Source: Camellia lanceoleosa (taxonomy: Eukaryota > Streptophyta > Magnoliopsida > Ericales > Theaceae). Taken from it: a DNA stretch of 64,000 nt. This document shows positions 55,497 through 64,000 of the stretch, one piece after another. Under the pieces are notes generated by a model that was not told the DNA's origin, searched no databases, and was given only the letters and a program-made list of their open reading frames with translations. How positions within the stretch are numbered: position 1 is the stretch's first letter; every line of letters starts with the position of its first letter. The DNA lies in contig CM045767.1 in NCBI GenBank assembly GCA_025200525.1, positions 118,976,021 through 119,040,020 on the forward strand, read 5' to 3'. Both the position numbers and the translations under genes were made by a program.

Positions 55497-58383
55497 GTGT
55501 ATGCTCTCATCTCTAATATATATATATATATATATATATTATAAAGTATACATCTGAGTTGGTGTGAACGTTGTTGTAATTTTTTCCTTATGAATAATAT
55601 TCTTTTTATGCAATAACTGTCACCCATTTTCATTAAATAATTCTCATGTTAAATAGTTTTTATCCTTTGTTAAATCATGAAAAATATTAATTAGTTTTTC
55701 TCGATTATCAAAATATTCAAAATTTAAATATAAATGCGTTCACGCTACCATTGATTTATTCTATAATAGAAGGCCAATACAATATTTGGAGTGAAAAATT
55801 GTGTAACATTTTTTACATATCTAAAACCCCTGCACTTGTTCAAATACTACTCTTCGTCACATGTTAGTGGGCATGAGTGGTGGGAGAATTAATAGTGGCA
55901 TATATGTCTGAAATTTAATCTTTGCATACTCTGCAACTATGTTTAGGTGAGTTGGTTTGGAAATTGTTTTTTTTTTTTTTTTTTTATAATAATTTTGATT
56001 TTTTTTTAAAACTATTTTAATCAGTTGTCAAACATCCTCTTAATCTTGACTAGGTAACTTTACACTTCTGGATGCATAATATGATTGAGAAGTTAGAACT
56101 GTGTGGTTTAGAAGAAAATCAAGGAAAGTAAATCTGATTTCCTTTTTTTTTTTTTTTAATAATAATAAAAAATAAAATAAAACCAATGAAGTAGAGAGAC
56201 CAAATCTTGGCACCAAAATTTGAATACCAAATGATGATTCAGGCATGCCAAATTGGGTATCGAGATTTGGTGACAGTAGGATGGTTAACAGAAATTATTC
56301 ATTTAGTCAGCTGCTATTAGTTGTGTACACAGTCAACGACGGACACAGAAATTGTGCAAAGGGGGCTTAAAGCAAAATTATTTAGATTTTAAAGGAATTA
56401 AAGTAAGATTATATAGATTTTGAGAACCAAAATACTAATTTGTTTTATAATACTCAAAATTACATAAAAGTAATGAAATTTTTCAAAAGTTTGGGATGAC
56501 TAAAATACTAATTTCTCTTATAATTACTAAAATTGCATGAAAATAATGAAAATTTTCAAAATTTAGGGTAACATAAGTAAAATATTGAGATTCGAAAGGG
56601 GTTGAAATAAATTATATAAATTTTGAAATGGTGAAAATGTAAAATTCTTTTATAAATATCCAAAAGTTTGAGGGTGGTCTCCCCGCTAGCCACCCCCGTG
56701 TCCGCCATTACACATAGCCTACATAAAATTTCTGAAAGACTGGACTTGACTGTCCCACCGAAAAAATACTAATTCATCACAACATGAAATAAAACTGCCT
56801 TGAAGAGCATGAGTTAACATCAATTTATCATGCAATAATAATGGGCATACTTTGGATTTGATTTTCCTTCATTATAATTCATACTTGGGAACAATCTGGG
56901 GACATGAGTTACAGAATTTTCATAAGCTTTTGCCCTTCGTTTTAACAATATATGTTTCTGTGTTGATGAGTTAGAAATGTCATGTTTTGAATAGTTCTAC
57001 TAATTAAGCTTTCAAGCTACCAACTTTAACTTTCTAATTGAATTAGGCCTCGTTTGTGAACAAAATATTTTAGCCAAAAAGTCACTATAAAAAGTCAACT
57101 TATTCTTTCTAGTTTTTTGTACGTCTTTTTATAAAAAAAATCAATAAAAAAGTCAATTTCCAAATGAATCGTAAAATACATTGGTGAATTTGATCATATA
57201 ATAAACCTTCCCCTCTGTCTTTTTTTGTATTCACCTATCATAAACATGAGGTAAGAATGGATTCCCCCATTCTGATCGAAAGCTGAGTAAACCTTGACAA
57301 AACAGAAATTTCAATCGAGCAATTGTACAGTGAATTTTACAATGATATTAGATAATCTATTAGAGGAACTTTTTGCACTTCAACCACGAAATAGATGAAG
57401 CAGAAAAGAGTCCACGATAAATTCATATGTAGTGTATAGTACATAAAGATTTAGTATTGATGTTCTAATGAAAGTAGAAAAGATTTATGCAGAGTTTGGT
57501 GAGTAATGATCTATAATGCATTGTGTTTTTTTTTTTTTTTGGAACAATTTATTCATGGTATATGAAGTGGAGATCCTATACCATTCTTAGTTGTATAGAT
57601 AGATGTGAGAGCTGAATAAATATATTCAAACAAGTGGCTAATAAGTAGGCCCAAATAATGTGGGCTCAGTAAAACCCAAGCCCATTGAACCATGTGATCA
57701 CCAAGAGCCGAATAAATGAGAGCAAATGAATCAGCAAGAGAGGGGGCCAAGGAGAATAATGAGGGGCCTGGGTTGCATGGAACAAAGATCAAGGACAATG
57801 ATACTATAAGAGGTGGAGGTAGAGCTTAGAAGGAGAGGTAAAAAAAACTTAAACCTAAAGAAAACCCATCAAGAAAATTCTTTTGGATCTAGCTTGTCCA
57901 TCGGAGTACTAATTCTAACACTATCAACTGGAGTTATTCTTGTTATTACAGGTATCATATCGAGGATCTTTTCAGAGGAATCACCAGGGATAGAAAGAGT
58001 ATTTTCGAAAACCACGTCACCACAATAGATGATGTTTAATTATCAACATCCAAATAAAAGAATCTATGTAATTTTTTTAAAAACAGTATATGTATTGCAA
58101 TAAGCAAGTAAAATTTGCTTGACCTGTGTTGATCATATATGTGCTCTTGTTTTGCATTGATGTGCAAAAATACTTTGGATTTTCCCTTCTATATGTGCAA
58201 ATATACTTTGGTGAAATAGGTTGTAAACAATATTATTCGGTAGTGTTGGGCGGTGTGCATCTTGATAAGTATGATACACAAACTACTTAGGTTGAATTCT
58301 AAAGTTTTTTTTTGGTATTTTTGCATTTGTGACATATAGCCCTAATTCTGTATATATATATATATAATTGGGAGCAACTATTG

Positions 58384-59291
58384 GGGAAATTCTATTTCCA
58401 CACACCAAGTTTTCTTATTTCACGCACTTAATGAATTTTTTCAGAATCACAATTTTATCTTTTAACAAAATTACCATCTCACCCACACATCTCACAATTT
58501 CTCCATAAACATCTCACCCACCACCATCTCACCAGCCACTTCACCGCCGGCCATTGCCTCTTATGCCCAAACCTCAACCATACACATCATTTCCTTTCAC
58601 TTTCCTCACTCCTTTCAGTTCCTAACCTTCCCATTTCGTCTTTTTTCTTTCCCCGTAGATCAGTAGAGAAATCGCGACCGTTCGGACTACCAGTGCCGAA
58701 CTGATTACCGTCGTTTAGATATTAATTGTTGAACCAATTGAGTATGTACAGATATCAACTATCAAATCTATAGGGTTTGTTCGAGCAGCAACTATCGAAT
58801 CTCTCTCTATTCTTTTTTTTTCTCTGTTAATCAATCGATCGATTGATCGTGGTGAATGAGAGAGGTTGCGTCACAATGAAGAGGGCGGAAATGACTGGAG
58901 AGGGGGCGAAAAAGACTGGGGAATGAGTGGGGAGGTGGATCGCAGAGGTGATGACGACCGATGATGATTGGGATGGAGGTGACGGCGATCAGCGATGATC
59001 ACGATGGAGGTGACGGCAGCGTGAGGAGCTGTGTGAGAATGGCTGAGAGGTTGAGAAGGGGTAGTGGTTGATGCCGTCGTTGCCACCGTCGTCGGTAGCT
59101 GGTGTAGTTAAGGTTAAGGTTTTTTGAATGAAAAATTATGGAAGGAGAGGATGTGCACAGAGAATGTTAGGATATATTTGGGATGTGAAGTGAGTGGACT
59201 GAGATAAAGAAGTAAAAATCAAATTATTAAATGTGTAGATTGAGAAAAGATGTACACAAAGATAATTTAGTGTGTGAAAATAAAATTTCCC
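58384..59291. mobile_element. Candidate Pack-MULE-like element, unit 2 copy
   Basis: It is flanked by a perfect 9-bp duplication, CAACTATTG (58375-58383, 59292-59300). It begins GGGAAATTCTATTTCC and ends in the inverse GAAAATAAAATTTCCC. The internal GC-rich block (about 58540-59110) is collinear with that of unit 1. Confidence 0.72.
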
Positions 59292-60994
59292 CAACTATTG
59301 TTATATATTGCTTGTAATTCTTTTTGATTATAATAAAATTGTAGTGATTATATACGTGACCCTAGTTTTGGGACGAAATACATAAATATTGTGTTCTTAT
59401 GTGTGCATATGATTTAAAAGTTTGGGTAAATTATACTTACACCCCTTGAGGTTTGGGTTTAATACCTATCACCTTTGATGTTTGAAAAATTATGCTAACC
59501 CCTCTGTTATTGTAATTATTTAGACGGAACAAAAGCATTGAACTCATGCATTATCTCTTTTCTTGTTTTGCTTTACTTTTTCTATTTTTTTTCATTTCCT
59601 TTACTTTACTTTTTTTTTTTTTCAATATAATTTTCTCTATTTTTCTACTACGAGCTGTTATCTTTTATATAAGTAGGGGGTGAAATAAGACTATTAACCC
59701 CAAAGGTAGAAATGTAATTTCTAGAACGTCGGGAGATAGAATATAATTGGACTAAACCTCAGGGGGTGTTAGTGTAATTTACATGTACGAGTACGAAATA
59801 ATCTATCTCGTATAATCCTGTTGAATAAGTCTTCACTTCTTCAAACGTCGTTATCTTATCATCTAAAAATACAAATGTGAGTGAGCCGGTAGGTGTGTGC
59901 CAGAAAGCCCTCCAAAACGTCAGGGGATAGAATATAATTAGATTAAACCTCAGAGAATGTCAGTGTAACTTACTGTAAAGTTTTCTTAATTATTCTTTTA
60001 TATTTTTCATATTTCACCAATCCTGGTTAGATATTTTTGACGATCTATTATCCCTATTCTCTATATGTGACATGTACAAGTGACAATATGTGGCAAAGCT
60101 TATCTCTCACATCTTACTAGTCTAGACTTTTGAGGTTTTGAGGTTGAAATATTTGATTGAATAATTGAAAACTAGATCTATCAATAGAAAACCCTTCCTA
60201 TCAATTTCCTGGCATTTCTTTTAACCTGCTCCACATATTACCTACAAATTCTTCTATTTTAAAAAATAAAGTAAAATAAAACCAGACTAACTTCCATGGT
60301 TGTAGTCCCAAGGCAAGTACTCATTGATTCTTCAACATCTATCACGCTTCCTCGCTCCACTAAAAACAAAAGTACCCAGTTCCTGGACTATCAAGTCCGG
60401 CCCATGGGGCCATCACAGTCCCATCCCAATAATCTATTTCACTTATTTCTTAAGTTTTGGGCACTATTTGATATTCCTTTTAAAAGTGTACTTTTTTTGT
60501 CTTCTTATTTTTTTAATCATGTTATTTTCATATATAACATTTTTCATAAAAATTAAAAAAATATACTTATTTAAATCATTCCAAACATTCTATCAATTAT
60601 AGGTCATCTATAAAAAAAAAATTAAATCAATTTTCTTTTTTTCATTCTCTCTTCTTTCTTTCTTTTTAGACATTTTCAATATCAGAAAATCTTATGGTGC
60701 GCATCTTATCATATGCATACCTAGCACTTGTGGGGGTGTATACCATATGTATCTTATCACAAAAATATATAATTTTATCATAAATTTTGTAATATCAACC
60801 ACAAAATGCGTAATCTTACCATAAATTGGCGTAACAAAATGTCTAAAATTTTCTAATTGATGTTGCAAAAGTTTATGGTTTGGTTATGATATTTTTTGTT
60901 ACGCTAATATGTAATGAGATTATACATTTTATGGTTGATTATGAGATGTTGTGATAAAGTGATATATTTTATGATAGCGTGCAAATAATATATA

Positions 60995-61217
60995 GGTATG
61001 GTTTGGGAAGTGGGTTGATTTTTTGACTTTTTTGACTTTTTTACCCTGGAGCTAAAAAGTCTGATTTGGGAAAGACTTTGACTTTTTTGTGAGAGAAAGA
61101 ATGTAATGATTATAAATTGGATGTAATATTTTGTTTTATTGGATTAAAAATTCTATTTTATTTTTTGTGGCTATTTTAGCCAAAAAATCCCCCCAAACCC
61201 TCTTCCTAAACCATGCT
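60995..61217. mobile_element. MITE, GGTATGGTTTGGGAAG family, unit 2 copy
   Basis: Same ends and interior as 53020-53240 with a few substitutions, one of them in the right terminal repeat. It was duplicated with the array unit rather than inserted independently. Confidence 0.78.
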
Positions 61218-62233
61218 ATACTCCTTTAGGATGCATATGGTATGTACTGGTACACACCATAGTATTTCCCTTTCATATCTCCCCCCCCCCCTCCCCCCAA
61301 CTCTCGGGCTCAAGAAATAGTGACCTCTCCTTAATTCATTAGTTTGGCTAAATCTAAAGTGTCATGTTTTGAAACCTTTTCTTTCTTTCCTTTGCAGAGG
61401 TCCATATTGCTTCAGAAGCATAGGTCACAGTGTGGTAGTACTTCTAGTATCACCACTTCTCTTAGATGCATGCACGCTGCTTTTAACACCAATCCAACAT
61501 CAAATATAGACCCCAAGTCACCTAAACCCTTTTTATGGATTCAAATAAAAAGTTGTGTTTACGATCAGCTGTTAGAATTGTGAGCTTGTATGCCAATTGA
61601 TTTTGCTTTGTGAATAACGGGATTGGTTGTTGCTTAGTAAGAAATATTGACATACCTGTAATTTCATAGGACATATAGTGATTGTATATACATGGGATTG
61701 AGGTACGCTTTATGTTAACAGGTATTTTAATATTATAATGTGTTATTGGTTTGATTTGTTTTCCTTTCTTCCAAATCTTCTTCTCAAGTCTTCCAAGGAA
61801 ATTGCCCACCAATTTCCTTTCCTATTCTTATCCTCCAAGTCTTTGCCTAGTCAAGTCTCCTTCAAGTCTTCCAAGAGTCAAGTCTTCATACTTGTCCTCT
61901 AAGCAACTTCCAAGGAGCTTCCAAGCAACTTTCAAGAAGAATTCTCCAAGAAACTTGTCCACCAAGTTTCATCTTCTATAAATTGAGCTAATATCCTATC
62001 TTGGAACATATGAGAAGAAGTTTTTGGTCTCTCTATTTTTATTTTTATTTTTATTTTTGTGACACAGATTCACTTTTTTCTCGAAACATTTTCAATTAAT
62101 AATGTTAGATATCTAAAAAATTTAACTTGAAAGATATTTAGAAAAAAAAAAAGTATGTGTGGTAAAGATTATACTTTCAAGTAAGCATCAACATTAGCCT
62201 TAACAAATTAATTTTTTAACTAAATATAACTAG

Positions 62234-64000
62234 TAAACGAAGGCTAAGAGATGAACTCAATTGTTTTTCCAAATGGGCCTTCAGATCCACTTTGACCGAT
62301 TGGTCGAGTTTGGTGAGATATGTCATTTCCATGGGCCTAAATTTTTTATGTCTTTTCCTGAAATAGTGATCAAAGAGCACCATGTAACAAATAACACTCA
62401 CCATACACTCAAAACATGATAATAACGGCTCTAAATTGCTTTAATTCTCTAGATTCAACTAGTTTAAATAATTTTTATTTTAACTTTTATACATGTAGGG
62501 TGTGTTTGATTAGACCGACTAGATAAGGGGGGATTAGAATCCATCGGATTTAAGTCCTGGGACTGTAAATCCCCCGGACTATTTGGTTGAATTGAATATG
62601 TATCCTGTGTTTGTTTTTTCATGGGATTAGATGTCTGGAAATGACTATTTTTAGTGAATCCAAAGTTTGGTTGGACGGACTGGATAGGATAAATGACCAA
62701 AAGACTATTTTATCATTTTTCAATTGTTTATTGAATAATAGCAATATTAAACATATTTTTAATATTTTAATTATTTTTATCTAGATTAAATAAAAATTTA
62801 TTTTATTTTATTTTTTACACAATTAAATAAATTTATTTTTTAAAAATTAAATAAATAAAATATCAATAAAAATATATGTTATTTTTTAATTAAAATTTTA
62901 AATATATTTGTTTTTAAAAATAATAATAGTTAAACAATGAAATTAAATAAAACATCTATTAAAATTTAAATAATGAAATTAAATAAAATATAAACAAAAT
63001 TTTAAAATAAAACATCAACAAAATATCTATAAAAAATTATTTAAAAAAAATTAAATAAATAAAACATCAATAAAAAGTTAAATAAAATTATTTTATTTTT
63101 AAATTGAGACATTTAAATTTTATTGAATTTTATTAAATATAATATATAATTAAATAGTAGAAGGTCAAAATGGTCATTTTACCACCTAATTCCAACAGTG
63201 GATTGTCCCCCAAAAATTGTCCCACACCCCCCCCCCAAGACACAATAGTCCCCCATATGGGGGATAAGGAGTCCGGCCGGACTCCATGTCCGGTAGACTA
63301 AAAAAAAAACAAACAACAGATTGGATGTTTCTTTCGGATTACAATCCGCACAGTAAATAGTCCCCCTCCTTATCCCCCCAATCAGACACACCCAAAACAT
63401 GATAATAACGGCTCTAAATTTCTTTAATTCTCTAGATTCAACTAGTTTAAATAATTTTTATTTTAACTTTTATACATGTAGTGTATGCTCTCATCTCTAA
63501 TATATATATATATATTATAAAGTATACATCTGAGTTGGTGTGAACGTTGTTGTAATTTTTTCCTTATGAATAATATTCTTTTTATGCAATAACTGTCACC
63601 CATTTTCATTAAATAATTCTCATGTTAAATAGTTTTTATCCTTTGTTAAATCATGAAAAATATTAATTAGTTTTTCTCGATTATCAAAATATTCAAAATT
63701 TAAATATAAATGCGTTCACGCTACCATTGATTTATTCTATTATAGAAGGCCAATACAATATTTGGAGTGAAAAATTGTGTAACATTTTTTACATACCTAA
63801 AACCCCTACACCTGTTCAAATACTACTCTTCGTCACATGTTAGTGGGCATGAGTGGTGGGAGAATTAATAGTGGCATATATGTCTGAAATTTAATCTTTG
63901 CATACTCTGCAACTATGTTTAGGTGAGTTGGTTTGGAAATTGTTTTTTTTTTTTTTTAATAATTTTGATTTTTTTTTAAAACTATTTTAATCAATTGTCA
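62234..64000. repeat. Start of tandem array unit 3 (cut by the window end)
   Basis: It begins at TAAAC (62234-62238) and follows unit 2 base for base to the window end, including the 87-bp duplication and the 0.9-kb TIR element (about 62498-63392). The number of further units beyond 64000 is unknown. Confidence 0.88.

Larger units (their letters stand above)
54251..62233. repeat. Tandem array unit 2 (7.98 kb)
   Basis: It is joined to unit 1 at TAAAC (54251-54255) and to unit 3 at the same motif (62234-62238). It contains the 54515-55409 insertion and the empty site for the CCACC element (56411-56420). Otherwise it is collinear with unit 1, with scattered substitutions and small indels. Confidence 0.9.

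Noticed and set aside
61281..61300. Poly-C tract in unit 2 where unit 1 has poly-T
   Set aside because: Probably a homopolymer change or sequencing/assembly uncertainty; no functional reading can be supported.
46168..64000. CRISPR array or rDNA/satellite array
   Set aside because: Repeat units are 8 kb with transposon content; there are no short spaced repeats, no cas genes and no rRNA-like sequence in this plant DNA.
1..64000. tRNA, rRNA or known microRNA genes
   Set aside because: No cloverleaf-type tRNA apart from SINE-derived promoter boxes, no rRNA similarity, and hairpins seen are explained by MITEs.

Overview
This is a stretch of a eudicot plant nuclear genome. The evidence is two intron-containing, plant-type genes with ordinary GT-AG (and two GC-AG) introns, very AT-rich intergenic DNA, dense miniature inverted-repeat elements, plant LTR-retrotransposon debris and a tRNA-derived SINE. 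Nothing bacterial, viral or organellar was seen. The mix of large Tat/Ogre-like LTR and copia LTR debris suggests a medium to large, repeat-rich genome, but the species cannot be fixed from sequence alone. GENES. Only two genes can be supported, both apparently intact. The first (2614-12566, + strand, 12 exons) encodes a 427-residue pectin acetylesterase with an N-terminal membrane anchor and a Notum/CE13-type Ser-Asp-His triad; every exon joins in frame and two of its introns start with GC. The second (20256-23363, - strand, 3 exons) encodes a 694-residue PP2C phosphatase of the POLTERGEIST-LIKE group, closest to PLL4/PLL5, with a myristoylation-type N-terminus. They are convergent, about 7.7 kb apart, and there is no sign that they work together. 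LAYOUT. 1-2613: upstream DNA of the esterase gene, with a PIF/Harbinger-like element at 939-2179. 2614-12566: esterase gene, with introns carrying nested DNA transposons, a probable LINE tail and compound microsatellites. 12567-20255: intergenic, with several MITEs, a SINE with target-site duplication (17532-17800) and a copia-type LTR fragment (about 17.9-18.8 kb). 20256-23363: PLL gene, with a 242-bp two-copy tandem repeat in intron 2. 23364-31160: promoter region, then AT-rich intergenic DNA with MITEs. 31160-33508: first copy (A) of a dispersed repeat. 33520-43790: a nest of transposons: a CACTA transposase fragment, a broken gypsy-type element with a Transposase_28-like ORF, a 4.6-kb Tat/Ogre-like solo LTR inserted inside that ORF with a perfect 5-bp target duplication, and a reversed copia LTR. 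43785-64000: second repeat copy (B), which runs into a head-to-tail array of an approximately 8-kb unit (46168-54250, 54251-62233, and the start of a third unit from 62234 to the window end). MOST INTERESTING. The tandem array has identical junctions sharing TAAAC microhomology. Presence/absence of insertions in its units gives an internal history: a 1.05-kb element carrying a 0.7-kb CCACC/CACCAC array with strong G-quadruplex motifs is present only in unit 1. A 0.9-kb TIR element flanked by an anomalous 87-bp direct duplication is present only in units 2 and 3. Other points are a candidate Pack-MULE with a 9-bp duplication, the solo LTR that splits a reading frame, and a SINE insertion with two MITEs nested inside it that is absent from the sister copy A. 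I found no evidence of a new multi-gene biological system; what is unusual here is structural.
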